NCBI RefSeq assembly: GCF_009739905.1
Contig: NZ_CP034279.1
Location: 1,612,001 to 1,676,000, forward strand
Direction: 5' to 3'
DNA: 64,000 nt
DNA from: Streptomyces ficellus
GTDB lineage: Bacteria; Actinomycetota; Actinomycetes; Streptomycetales; Streptomycetaceae
Positions 8,217 through 17,306 of the stretch are shown here, in pieces. Position numbers and translations under genes: made by a program. The number at the start of each line of letters is the position of its first letter. Position 1 is the stretch's first letter. The notes under the pieces were generated by a model. That model did not search any database, was not told the DNA's origin, and saw only the letters and a list, made by a program, of their open reading frames with translations.

Positions 8217-11200
8217 GTGAGCCGTTTCGGCGCGCGTAAGTGGGTTGGGGTCCTCGCGGCCGCCGTCATAGCGAGCTTGCTACCTGCGCAGGCAACAGCG
8301 GCTGTCGCAGCAGCCGGGAAGGGTCCGGACCTTCCACAGCTGAGACAGCCGCCCACGGTGCCGGTCACGAAGGTGTCCGTCGGGGGCACCAAGGCGAGAG
8401 GCACAAAGGCCTCCAAGTGGGCCTCGCCCAAGGTCGTCTGGCCGACCGCCGGCTCGGAGACGGTTCTCCTGCAGTCGGTCACCGGGGCAGGGCGCACTCC
8501 TCGACGGGCTGGCGGCCTGCCTGTCTTCCTTGGCGCTGCTCAGTCCAAGGCTCGCATCGGCGCTCAAGCCGTCGGCAAGGTGAAGGTCACCGTCGCCTCC
8601 CAGGCCGCAGCGCGCAAGGTCGGCGTGGAAGGTCTGGTGTTGTCGCTCGCCCCCGCGGACGCCACCGCCACCGCCACCGCGAGCAAGGTCGACGTCCGTG
8701 TCGACTACGCCTCCTTCAAGGGCGCTTACGGTGGTGACTGGGCAGCCCGCCTGCGCCTGGTCCAGCTTCCAGCCTGCGCGCTGACCACTCCGGACAAGCC
8801 CGCATGCCGTGCGGGCAAGCCGTTGCCGACGAAGAACGACACGAAGTCCAGCACGCTGTATGCGACCGCGCCGCTTCCTGGCACCGCTGCTTCGGGCGCA
8901 AGAGCCGCTTCTGCGGGATCGGGGACGACGGTCCTGGCGGCGACGGCGGAAGCGTCGGGTCCCACCGGTGACTACAAGGCGACATCCCTTACGGGCTCGG
9001 GCTCGTGGACCGCCGATGACGCCACGGGCGGGTTCAACTGGTCGTATCCGGTGGGCGTTCCCGCCGTCCCCGGCGGTCTCCAGCCCTCCATATCGCTGAA
9101 CTACAGCTCACAGGCCATCGACGGTCGGACGGCGGTCACCAACAATCAGGCGGACTGGATCGGTGACGGCTGGGGATGGCAGCCCGGCTACATCGAACGC
9201 CGCTACAAGGCGTGCAACGACGACAAGGTGGGCAGCACCAACACCACCAGGGTTGGTGACCTGTGCTGGTACAACGACAACGCCACGCTGTCACTCGGCG
9301 GCAAGAGCACCGAGCTCGTATACGACAGTGTCAAGGGCTGGCACCCGGCTTCGGACTCGGGTGAGAAGGTCGAGAAGCTGACCGGCGCGTCAAACCCTGA
9401 CAAGGGGACGGCCGGCGTCGATGGTGTCGGTGAGCACTGGAAGGTCACCACGTCCGACGGCACCCAGTACTACTTCGGTCTGAACAAGCTGCCAGGTTGG
9501 CGCGACAACGGCACCGCAGCCGACGACCCGGTGTCCAACTCCACTTGGACGGCACCCGTCTTCGGCAACAAGTCCGGCGAACCGTGCTACAACGCCTCCT
9601 TCGCCGCGGCCTGGTGTCAGCAAGCCTGGCGGTGGCAGCTCGACTACGTGGTCGACCCGCGCGGCAATGCGATGGCCTACTACTGGAAGACCGAAGCCAA
9701 CAACTACGGTCGGAACGTCTCCGAGACCACCGGCAAGGCCACCGTCACCCCTTACACCCGCGGCGGCTGGCTCGACCACATCGATTACGGGCTGCGGTCC
9801 GACTCCGTGTACACCGGCAAGCCCATGGGCAAGGTCCTCTTCGGCGTCAGCGAGCGCTGCCTGACCTCCTGCGGCACATTCGACGAGACCAACGCCAAGA
9901 ACTGGCCCGACGTCCCCTTCGACCTTTTCTGCAAGGACGGGGCGACAGAGTGCAAGGACAAGTACTCGCCCAGCTTCTGGTCCCGGAAGCGACTCACCTC
10001 TCTCACCACCCAGGTACTCACCGGCGGTGCATACAAGGACGTCGATTCCTGGACCTTGAAGCAGAACTTTCCGCCCTCCGGTGACGGCATCTCCACCCCC
10101 ATGTGGCTGGAGTCGATCACGCGTACCGGCAAGGCAGGGGGCACCGCCGCGCTGCCTGCCGTCACCTTCACCGGCGTACAGAAACCGAACCGCGTGGACA
10201 AGCTCGGTGACGGTCTCGCCCCGTTCATCCGCTTGCGCATGGCTCAGATCACCACCGAGTCGGGTGGCACCATCGGCGTCGACTACTACGCCCCGGACTG
10301 CACGGCCGCAGCGCTGCCACCGGCCGACGCGACCAACACGACCCGCTGCTACCCCGTCAAATGGGCCTACGAAGGCGAGACGGCCAAACAGGACTGGTTC
10401 AACTCCTACGCCGTTCAGCGCGTCACCGAAGGCGACAACCTCGTCGAATCCCCGGACGTCGTCACCGAGTACACGTACGCAGGCGGCGCCGAGTGGGCCA
10501 AAAGCACCGACGAGTTCACGAAGACTGATGACCGAACCTACTCCGTGGGACGGGGCTACCACCTTGTCCAGACGCGCAAGGGCGCGGGACTGGACAGCAA
10601 GACGCTGACCGAGACCCGGTACTTCCGCGGCATGGACGGCGTCGCGGTGAAGGACTCGGCCGGGGTTTCGGTCACGGACCGCGAGCAGTTCGCCGGCATG
10701 GTCAGAGAGAAGGCCACCTACAACGGCAATGGCGGAGCGCTGCTCTCCGCCACCTCATACACTCCCTGGCGTTCCGCCGTCACCGCCACCAGGTCCCGCA
10801 CCGCAGCCGGCCTGCCCGCTCTCGAGGCCTACCAGACGGGCACGGAAGCGGAAGAAGCCCGCACCGCTGTCACCGGCGGCACGCGCACCACCAAGACCAC
10901 CCGCACCTTCGACGCCTACGGCATGGTCGCCACCCAGTCGGATCTCGGTGACACCGCCAAGACCGGCGACGAGCAGTGCATCACCACCAGCTACGCCCGC
11001 AGCTCCACCAGCCCGATCCTCAACGCGGTCTCCCGTACTGACACCGTGGCTGCGCCCTGTGGCACCGCGGTGAGCCGACCGGCGGATGTCATCGACGACG
11101 TTCGCAACTACTACGACGGCGGCGTCTTCGGGGCCGCACCGACCAAGGGTCTGGTGACCAAGACCGACCGGATCAACGGCGCTGGCAGCGGATACGACGT

Positions 11201-14200
11201 CACCACGTCCACTCCCACCACCTGTGGAACTGCCGGCGACCAGCTCTGCTTCGACCAGTACGGTCGGGCGCTGGCCACCACCGACGCCTACGGCAAAACG
11301 ACGACCACCACCTACACACCGACGACCGGCGAAGTACCGACCGCGACCGTGGTGACCAACCCGTTGGGCCATAAGGTCACCACAGCGCTGGACCCCTTCC
11401 GCGGGCAGCCCACCAAGGTCACCGACCCCAATGGCAAGGTGACCTCGACCGCGTATGACGCCCTCGGTCGCGTCAGCAAGGTGTGGATCCCGACCCGGCC
11501 TCAGGCCACGTACCCCAACGCTCCGAACCACGTCTTCGACTACTTCATACGCAATGACGGACCAGTCGTCGTCACGAGCAAAACGCTCGATCACAACAGC
11601 CAGTACCAGACGAGTTACGCCTTCTTCGACGGGCTGCTGCGCGCTCGTCAGACCCAGGAGACGTCCCCTGATCGCGCGGGCCGCCTGATCACAGAGTCGT
11701 TCTACAACACCCGCGGCGAAGCATGGCTCTCATCCGGCACCTACTTCACGACGGGAGCCGCCGAGCCCGTCCTCGTGACGGGTCAGGAGACGCAGTACCC
11801 GTCCTCCACCGAGACCGTCTTCGACGGTTCAGGTCGCCCGACCGCCGTCATCGCCAAGCGGTTCGGTGACGAGACCAAGCGCACCACGACCGGTTACACC
11901 GGTGACGCCACCACGGTCGTCCCGCCCAAGGGCGGGACCGTCACCACGACCGTCGTGGACGCACTCGGCAGGACCGTCGAACTGAAGCAGTACACGAACG
12001 CCGACCGCTCGGCGTCGCAGTCGACCACCTACGGATACAACAAGCACGGTCGGCTCGAACAGGTCACCGACGCCTCCGGTGCGAAGTGGACCTACGGCTA
12101 CGACACCCGAGGCCGCCAGACCAGTGTCAGCGACCCCGACAAGGGCGCCACGACCACTGTGTACGACAAGGGCGACCGTGTCACGGACGTCAAGGACGCC
12201 CGTCTTATCACCCTGCACACCGACTACGACGACCTCGGCCGCCGTACCGCGCTGAAGAAGGGCGCCACCACACTCGCGTCCTGGACCTATGACACCCTCG
12301 CCAAGGGCCAACCCACCGCCGCCACGCGCTACAGCGCCGGGAACGCCTACGTCAGCGAGGTGACCGAGTACAACGACCTGTATCAGCCTCTCGGCACCAA
12401 GGTGACCATCCCGGCTGTCGAGGGACAACTGGCGGGTACCTACGAGTGGTTCAACTTCTACAACGACAACACTGGGCAGCCCGAGGAAACAGAGCACCCG
12501 GAAACCGGTGGTCTTCCGGCGGAGTCCGTAGTGACGAACTACAACACCGGTGGTCTGCTGGCATCCGCCTACGCCAACAGCGACCCGCTCATCTCAGACG
12601 CCAAGTATGACCACTACGGTCGTCCGCAGCGCCTGGAGTACGGCGAGTTCGGCCGCCATCTGTGGACCACCAGCGAGTACGACGACCACACCGGCGCGCT
12701 GACCCGCTCCTACGCGGATCGTGAGGTCGCGCCCCAGCGCATCGAGGACACGCGGTACACCCATGACCCGGTCGGCAACATCACGTCGATAGCGACCGCC
12801 TACGACCAGGACGCCACCCGCACCACCGACACCCAGTGCTTCGCCACGGACGCCCTGCGCCGTATCACCGAGGCGTGGACCAACACCGGGGAACAGTGCG
12901 CCGGCACCCCCTCCGCCACTGTGGTGGGAGGACCCGACGCCTATTGGACCAGCTACACCTACGACGCCGTCGGCAACCGCAAGACCGAAACTCAGCACAA
13001 GACCGCAAGCGGCCCCACCGCCGACACCGTCCGCACGTATGCCGTCCCGGCCGCCGGCAAGCACCGGCTTCCTTCCGTGACGCAGGCGGGGACGACCCCT
13101 CATACGTCGACCTACACCTACGACGCGAGCGGCAACACCGAGACCCGCAAGTCCACCCACCCCGGGGCCCCTCTCAACCAGACCATGGCCTGGGACGACG
13201 AAGGTCATCTCGCCAAGGTCACCGACGGGACCAAGACGTCCACGTACCTGTACGACACGGACGGCCAGCGCCTCATCGGCCGCGATGCCACCGGCACCAC
13301 CACGCTCTACCTGCCCAACGGCAACGAGCTGGAAATGGACAAAGTCGGCTTGGTGACCGGCACCCGCTATTACAGCGCCGGCGGCAAGACCGTCGCCATG
13401 CGTACCAACAACAAACTCACCTACATCCTCACTGACCACCAGAACACCAGCACCACCCAGGTCACCAACGACGCAAGCCAGGCTGTAACCCGCCGCAAGA
13501 CCACCATCTTCGGCGCCCCCCGCGGCACCCAGCCCACAAGCTGGACCGGCAAGAAGGGTTTCGTCGGCGGCACCAACGACGCCGACACCAGCCTCACCCA
13601 CATCGGAGCCCGCGAGTACGACCCCACGATCGGCCGCTTCATCAGCGTCGACCCGATCATGGACCTGGCCGACTCGCAGCAACTGCATGGTTACACCTAC
13701 GCCAACAACAACCCGGTCACCTACTCAGACCCGACGGGCCTGATGCCGGACCACGGCGGCGGTACGAGTTCGTGCACCTACCCGTGCAAGTCCGAGGCCG
13801 CGGCGATCATGGCCAAGGAAAAGCAGCCGAATCAGAACAGTGGAAAGTCACACGACAACCGCAACAAGGGTGGGATGAGCAAGGCTGACTCCGCATTCAC
13901 GGACTCGGACGGCGATGCATGGACGTTCGCAGACAAGAACCCGAAACTGCGTGCCTCCTACATTGACCGCTACGAGTACAAACTCAAAACTCTCGACTAC
14001 CGGGATGCGCAGCAACGTGAGATGGCGCAACTGAGCGCTGCACTTTCTGCCTGCCAGAGCGTCTATGGAGACGAGCGTTGCTGGTCATACCTGCAGGCAT
14101 ACCACGCCCCAATGCACGAAAGGGGTGAGCTTCTCGGCTGGGATGGCAGAACCCCGCTAATGGCAGGCGCCCGGTACGCCAAGGCCATCAAGGGCAATCC

Positions 14201-14993
14201 ATGCACCCGGTGCTTCCTGGCTGGAACCGACGTCCTGCTGGCCGACGGCAGCACGAAGGACATTGAGGATATTCAGATCGGGGACTCCGTCCTCGCCACC
14301 AACCCCCTGACGGGTGAAACGGAAGCGCGCAAAGTCACGCAACTGATCGTCACTGACGACGACAAGCGCTTCAATACACTCACGCTCCAGACCGCCACGG
14401 GCACTGAGAAGCTCACCGCAACATACGAGCACCCCTTCTGGTCCCCATCCGAACGACGCTGGATCGAGGCCCAACACCTCACCGCCGGCATGACCCTCCT
14501 CACGGACACCGGCGCCACCGTCACCGTGCAGGCAAACCGCCCCTTCACCAAGCGTGCCGCGACGTACAACCTCACGATCGACGACCTGCACACGTACTAT
14601 GTGCTGGCGGGCGAGACGCCGATTCTGGTTCACAATTCCAACTGCCAGTTCTGGTCGCGGACCGACTACAACGGCCAGCGCATTTATCAGCGGGACGATA
14701 TGGTGAATCCGAGCTTTATTTCACCTGCGGACAAGTACGGTCGAAGCAATCTCAAGAGAATGAAGCAGGGCCTCGCCCCGATGGGCCCGGACGGCAAGCC
14801 GATGAACCTCCATCACATGCTCCAGACACAGGACGGGCCGATTGCTGAGGTGACACACTCGATGCACTTCGGGAACTACAATCAGCTGCACTGGAAGGCG
14901 GGCACCAAGATCCCCAGCGGAATCGATCGAGATGCCTTCAACGCCTGGAAATCCCAGTACTGGAAGGACCGAGCGGCAGGATTTGGTGGATGA
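8217..14993 (+). CDS. RHS repeat polymorphic toxin with Hint domain and C-terminal LHH nuclease
   Basis: A 2258-residue secreted RHS/YD-repeat protein. The GTG at 8217 follows AAGGGGTGGGG and gives a signal peptide (SRFGARKWVGVLAAAVIASL); longer starts are less likely. YD repeats such as YDALGRVSKVW, YDTRGRQTSVSDPDKG and YDDLGRRTALKKG lead to the RHS core end GAREYDPTIGRFISVDPI and NNPVTYSDPTGL. Residues 1999-2140 form a Hint autoprocessing domain: CFLAGTDVLLADG at its start, TYEHPFW, and VHN at its end. The last ~118 residues hold NLHHML (H2199, H2200) and QLHW, matching the LHH nuclease of the HNH/EndoVII superfamily. The toxin tip should be released by Hint cleavage and cut DNA in competitors. 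The immunity gene overlaps its stop codon. Confidence 0.92.
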   Translation: MSRFGARKWVGVLAAAVIASLLPAQATAAVAAAGKGPDLPQLRQPPTVPVTKVSVGGTKARGTKASKWASPKVVWPTAGSETVLLQSVTGAGRTPRRAGGLPVFLGAAQSKARIGAQAVGKVKVTVASQAAARKVGVEGLVLSLAPADATATATASKVDVRVDYASFKGAYGGDWAARLRLVQLPACALTTPDKPACRAGKPLPTKNDTKSSTLYATAPLPGTAASGARAASAGSGTTVLAATAEASGPTGDYKATSLTGSGSWTADDATGGFNWSYPVGVPAVPGGLQPSISLNYSSQAIDGRTAVTNNQADWIGDGWGWQPGYIERRYKACNDDKVGSTNTTRVGDLCWYNDNATLSLGGKSTELVYDSVKGWHPASDSGEKVEKLTGASNPDKGTAGVDGVGEHWKVTTSDGTQYYFGLNKLPGWRDNGTAADDPVSNSTWTAPVFGNKSGEPCYNASFAAAWCQQAWRWQLDYVVDPRGNAMAYYWKTEANNYGRNVSETTGKATVTPYTRGGWLDHIDYGLRSDSVYTGKPMGKVLFGVSERCLTSCGTFDETNAKNWPDVPFDLFCKDGATECKDKYSPSFWSRKRLTSLTTQVLTGGAYKDVDSWTLKQNFPPSGDGISTPMWLESITRTGKAGGTAALPAVTFTGVQKPNRVDKLGDGLAPFIRLRMAQITTESGGTIGVDYYAPDCTAAALPPADATNTTRCYPVKWAYEGETAKQDWFNSYAVQRVTEGDNLVESPDVVTEYTYAGGAEWAKSTDEFTKTDDRTYSVGRGYHLVQTRKGAGLDSKTLTETRYFRGMDGVAVKDSAGVSVTDREQFAGMVREKATYNGNGGALLSATSYTPWRSAVTATRSRTAAGLPALEAYQTGTEAEEARTAVTGGTRTTKTTRTFDAYGMVATQSDLGDTAKTGDEQCITTSYARSSTSPILNAVSRTDTVAAPCGTAVSRPADVIDDVRNYYDGGVFGAAPTKGLVTKTDRINGAGSGYDVTTSTPTTCGTAGDQLCFDQYGRALATTDAYGKTTTTTYTPTTGEVPTATVVTNPLGHKVTTALDPFRGQPTKVTDPNGKVTSTAYDALGRVSKVWIPTRPQATYPNAPNHVFDYFIRNDGPVVVTSKTLDHNSQYQTSYAFFDGLLRARQTQETSPDRAGRLITESFYNTRGEAWLSSGTYFTTGAAEPVLVTGQETQYPSSTETVFDGSGRPTAVIAKRFGDETKRTTTGYTGDATTVVPPKGGTVTTTVVDALGRTVELKQYTNADRSASQSTTYGYNKHGRLEQVTDASGAKWTYGYDTRGRQTSVSDPDKGATTTVYDKGDRVTDVKDARLITLHTDYDDLGRRTALKKGATTLASWTYDTLAKGQPTAATRYSAGNAYVSEVTEYNDLYQPLGTKVTIPAVEGQLAGTYEWFNFYNDNTGQPEETEHPETGGLPAESVVTNYNTGGLLASAYANSDPLISDAKYDHYGRPQRLEYGEFGRHLWTTSEYDDHTGALTRSYADREVAPQRIEDTRYTHDPVGNITSIATAYDQDATRTTDTQCFATDALRRITEAWTNTGEQCAGTPSATVVGGPDAYWTSYTYDAVGNRKTETQHKTASGPTADTVRTYAVPAAGKHRLPSVTQAGTTPHTSTYTYDASGNTETRKSTHPGAPLNQTMAWDDEGHLAKVTDGTKTSTYLYDTDGQRLIGRDATGTTTLYLPNGNELEMDKVGLVTGTRYYSAGGKTVAMRTNNKLTYILTDHQNTSTTQVTNDASQAVTRRKTTIFGAPRGTQPTSWTGKKGFVGGTNDADTSLTHIGAREYDPTIGRFISVDPIMDLADSQQLHGYTYANNNPVTYSDPTGLMPDHGGGTSSCTYPCKSEAAAIMAKEKQPNQNSGKSHDNRNKGGMSKADSAFTDSDGDAWTFADKNPKLRASYIDRYEYKLKTLDYRDAQQREMAQLSAALSACQSVYGDERCWSYLQAYHAPMHERGELLGWDGRTPLMAGARYAKAIKGNPCTRCFLAGTDVLLADGSTKDIEDIQIGDSVLATNPLTGETEARKVTQLIVTDDDKRFNTLTLQTATGTEKLTATYEHPFWSPSERRWIEAQHLTAGMTLLTDTGATVTVQANRPFTKRAATYNLTIDDLHTYYVLAGETPILVHNSNCQFWSRTDYNGQRIYQRDDMVNPSFISPADKYGRSNLKRMKQGLAPMGPDGKPMNLHHMLQTQDGPIAEVTHSMHFGNYNQLHWKAGTKIPSGIDRDAFNAWKSQYWKDRAAGFGG

Positions 14994-15484
14994 TGAACGC
15001 TGTCGAGGCGAGTGAGCGACTGATCGAGCTGGTTCGCGGGAATGATGACATCGCGAACCACGCCGATGGCTGTAACGCAGGGACGATGGCCACCGCCGAG
15101 AGTGATCTGGGTGTGACTTTCCCCCCCTCGTACCGCCGCCTGGTCGAAGAGTTCGGAACCTGGGATATCGCCGGTGAAGAATTTCTTGGCGTATACCAGA
15201 CGCCCGCCATGGGGCAGAAACTATTGGGTTCCGTAACGGAAACCCTGGATGCTCGCAGCCAGTACGGAATGCCACCCGATCTGATTGTTGCGATGTTTGA
15301 CGGAATGGGTGGACTGGTCGTCCTCGATTCCTCACAAGCGAATCAGGAAGACGAGTATCCCGTCCTCGTTTGGAACCCCGGAGTTGTGGACCGCGAGAGC
15401 ATGGAGAGGCTCGGGGATGATTTCGGGTCCTTCGCGTTCGCGCTGTGCCAGCGTGCTGTAACGCGCTGGCGAGAGTCCGACTGA
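14990..15484 (+). CDS. SMI1/KNR4 family immunity protein
   Basis: A 164-residue protein of the SMI1/KNR4 superfamily, the usual immunity proteins of polymorphic toxins. The family pattern is visible as ESDLGVTFPPSYRRLVEEFGTW (read in two parts: ESDLGVTFPPS and YRRLVEEFGTW) followed by IAGEEFLGVY and the later YPVLVWNPG segment. Its ATG overlaps the stop codon of the RHS toxin, giving translational coupling, as expected for a toxin and its own antidote. It should bind the LHH nuclease domain in the producing cell. A perfect hairpin 25 bases downstream ends the unit. Two ATG codons are adjacent (14990 and 14993); either could be used. Confidence 0.88.
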   Translation: MMNAVEASERLIELVRGNDDIANHADGCNAGTMATAESDLGVTFPPSYRRLVEEFGTWDIAGEEFLGVYQTPAMGQKLLGSVTETLDARSQYGMPPDLIVAMFDGMGGLVVLDSSQANQEDEYPVLVWNPGVVDRESMERLGDDFGSFAFALCQRAVTRWRESD

Positions 15485-15494
15485 AGCTGAAAAA

Positions 15495-16205
15495 TCAGGA
15501 GAAAAGCGAGAAGCCTCGCCAGGTGTTCCTGGCGAGGCTTCTGCGGTTCTTGACGGCAACGCTGACGGCAACGTCATCGGACGACGGCTGGGGCGGGTGG
15601 GTCCTCGTAGTCGTCGTCGGTCCGGCCGAGGGCGTTGCCGGGGTGTCTATAGCTTCACGTTGGAGTCGGAGTCGTACGTGGGCGTAGACGCTGGCGGTGA
15701 CGCCGATGCGTGCGTGGCCGAGGTGGTCCTTGATCACGACGAGGTCGACGCCCTTTTCCAGGAACAGGGCGTAGTCGAGTGCCGGAGATCGTGAAAGCGG
15801 ATGCGACGGAGCCCTGCCCGGCTGAGGAGCCGGCCGAAGCGGCGGGTGAGACTGGTGGGGTCGAGGGCGCCAGTCTCGGTGGGGAAGACCAGCCCGCTGT
15901 CCGTCCAGTTGATTCCGGCGTCCTGGCGTTCTTCCTGCTGGCATTCCTGGTGAACCTTGAGGGAATGGACGCATTCGGTCGGGAGGGCGATGCGGCGTTC
16001 GGAGGCACGGGTCTCGGTGTGCAAGGTGGTGAGGCCGCCGGTTCGGGTGCGCTGGAGGGAGCGGTGGATGCTGGCCGTACCGGCGTTGAGATCGAGGTCT
16101 TCCCAACGTAGGGCGAGAGTTCGCCCTTGCGGAGCCCGGTGCGCAGAGCCAGTTCATACAGGGCCTGGAGGCGGTCGGTGCTGGCTGCATGGCCGACCCT
16201 AGTCC
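15495..16205 (-). pseudogene. Degraded tyrosine-type site-specific integrase (C-terminal half, frameshifted)
   Basis: Read on the minus strand in three frames this is the catalytic half of a phage-type tyrosine recombinase. The first frame gives LYELALRTGLRKGEL (box I arginine). The next continues LRWEDLDLNAGTASIHRSL to FHDLRHS (box II His and Arg). The last gives FLEKGVDLVVIKDHLGHARI and TASVYAHVRL, with the HLGH histidine and the nucleophilic tyrosine. The frame breaks near 16110 and near 15780, and the N-terminal half is missing. All catalytic residues are therefore still legible but cannot be translated as one protein. It lies next to att copy 2, where an integrase of element A should be, so it was probably the integrase that used the methyltransferase gene end as its target. 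Confidence 0.85.
15509..15542. terminator. Bidirectional terminator between immunity gene and integrase remnant
   Basis: A perfect 15-base-pair stem (15509-15523 with 15528-15542) with a TGTT loop. A-rich sequence on its left side (15490-15505) reads as a T-run on the minus strand. It serves the immunity gene on the plus strand; it overlaps the 3' end of the convergent integrase remnant. Confidence 0.85.
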
Positions 16206-16491
16206 GGTCACCGGTCCACTCGACTCACGAGCAGCACAGACCACTCCTCATCCGCAACCTGACGCGCCATCAGAGCGAGCGTCGCATGAGCGTCAGAACT
16301 GCCTGGCGCGGACATGCGAAGACCGGGAGCACCACGCGCCCACCTACCCCGACATCGACCGAAGCCGCAGGTCACGAGCGTACGTCCGGCACCCGGCCTG
16401 CTCCACGTCATGCACCTCGGAAAACAGGTCGAGCGCACCGGCCATACCTGAAGGACCCGAGAAAGCCACAGGTCAGAGCCCCTTTGTAGCG
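16206..16491. other. Right end of element A, non-coding
   Basis: No gene is supported here. It contains the block CCATCAGAGCGAGCGTC with a second GAGCGTCA box 11 bases further (16277 and 16288), nearly the same as the block at 37780-37808 at the right end of element B. An ACAGGTCAG variant lies at 16468-16476, 55 bases before the core of att copy 2; the same spacing is found at the right end of element B. Any N-terminal remains of the integrase here are too decayed to read. Confidence 0.6.
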
Positions 16492-16536
16492 GGCTCCAGG
16501 ATCGCCACGCACTCCACATGGTGCGTCATCGGGAAC
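16492..16536 (-). repeat. att-like copy 2: duplicated methyltransferase gene end (A/B junction)
   Basis: On the minus strand, starting just left of this core and including its stop, it reads FPMTHHVECVAILEPATKGL then stop, a complete alternative C-terminus for the RNA methyltransferase. It separates elements A and B. Compared with the resident copy 3 it differs mainly at synonymous positions, as expected if each element brings its own gene end. Confidence 0.85.
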
Positions 16537-16566
16537 ACGTCAATGGAAAGCATGTCAACGAAAATA

Positions 16567-16654
16567 GCAGGTCAGCGGCCTACGTGACGCAATTCGGGCT
16601 CTAAATCAATGTGCGTTGCGGGCACTATGGGCACTACGTGCGATCTCTTGACGC
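16567..16654. promoter_or_regulatory. Putative integrase arm sites at left end of element B
   Basis: Contains GCAGGTCAG (16567-16575) at the same 44-base offset from the core as in element A, and the left member (16609-16654) of an imperfect inverted repeat whose partner is at 37823-37859. The sequence GTGCGTTGCGGGC also resembles GTGCGATTGCGGGC at 2450 in element A. Binding function is inferred. Confidence 0.5.
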
Positions 16655-16729
16655 ACTCCCCGGCCATCACACGGAGCCCCTGACGGCCGGCACCCTCCAA
16701 GCGGTCCGCGAGCAGTCGGCAAGCAGGGT

Positions 16730-16889
16730 ATGTCCACATACCTCGAGAAGACCACGTGACGGCAGAGCGAGCGCGACAACTTGGACGAGTTGATCGCTGA
16801 CTTCGACAAGACCCAGAGCTCCGCCGACCCGCAACCCAGGACCGCAAAGCGGGCCAGGCTCACCGAGGGCACCTCCTCCAGGGCTGGGG
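16730..16889 (+). pseudogene. Decayed antitoxin of a PIN-domain toxin-antitoxin pair
   Basis: From ATG at 16730 the frame reads MSTYLEKTT, then a TGA, then RQSERDNLDELIADFDKTQ. The tail (AKRARLTEG) follows in the same frame. This looks like a small antitoxin of the type found beside PIN toxins in Streptomyces, inactivated by a nonsense change, probably CGA to TGA. The neighbouring decayed PIN gene supports the reading. The family call rests on remembered similarity and is moderate. Confidence 0.55.
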
Positions 16890-17290
16890 CGAACGCTCAA
16901 GCGCTGGCGTCCACGCTGGACAGCGAGGGCCTGAACCAGGCCGCACAGCGCGAATGCGAGGTCCACGAGTGGCTCAACGATGCCCGCGACGCCGACCTTC
17001 CACTGATTACGTACGCCACGGCACTCGTCGAGGTGACGACCTCAGGATGGTTGGCGCCGCCTTGGAATGGGTACTGCCCCGGCTGCATGTCGAGCCCGTC
17101 ACCCAGTCCGCTGCCGCATAGCGGCGTGCAGCCGAGCTGCACGGCCCAAGTTGCGCCATCGACGCCACTTCCTGCGCCATCACGCTCGCACAGCCGGGCC
17201 GCGTCGCGATCCTGACCTACGGGCATTGAGGACATCACCGCGCTCACCATCGACCACCCCATTTGATCGTCGCGGCCGTTGGAGTCACCG
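16885..17290 (+). pseudogene. Decayed PIN-domain (VapC-like) toxin
   Basis: Pieces of a PIN-domain protein can be followed through several frames: LDSEGLNQAAQRECEVHEWL, then PLITYATALVEVT, then RLHVEPVTQSAAA, then CAIDATSCAITLAQPGRVAI and EDITALT. The usual PIN order is an N-terminal Asp (LDSEG), a central TLVEV Glu and a C-terminal AIDA Asp followed by ALAQPGPVTILTSDPEDI; the order matches. Stops and at least three frame changes break it, so it cannot make a functional ribonuclease. It forms a dead toxin-antitoxin pair with the preceding remnant, near the left end of element B. Confidence 0.65.
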
Positions 17291-17306
17291 GCCCTTCCAC
17301 GGTGAC

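Larger units (their letters stand above)
2342..16536. mobile_element. Integrative element A (RHS toxin island)
   Basis: A segment of about 14 kb bounded by att-like copies 1 and 2 of the methyltransferase gene end. It carries a DsbA-like gene, an FG-GAP/lectin secreted protein, an RHS-Hint-LHH toxin with an SMI1 immunity gene, and at its right end a degraded tyrosine integrase. Paired GAGCGTC motifs spaced 11 bases apart occur near both ends (2467 and 2478; 16277 and 16288) and look like integrase arm sites. The broken integrase suggests it can no longer excise by itself. Confidence 0.75.
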
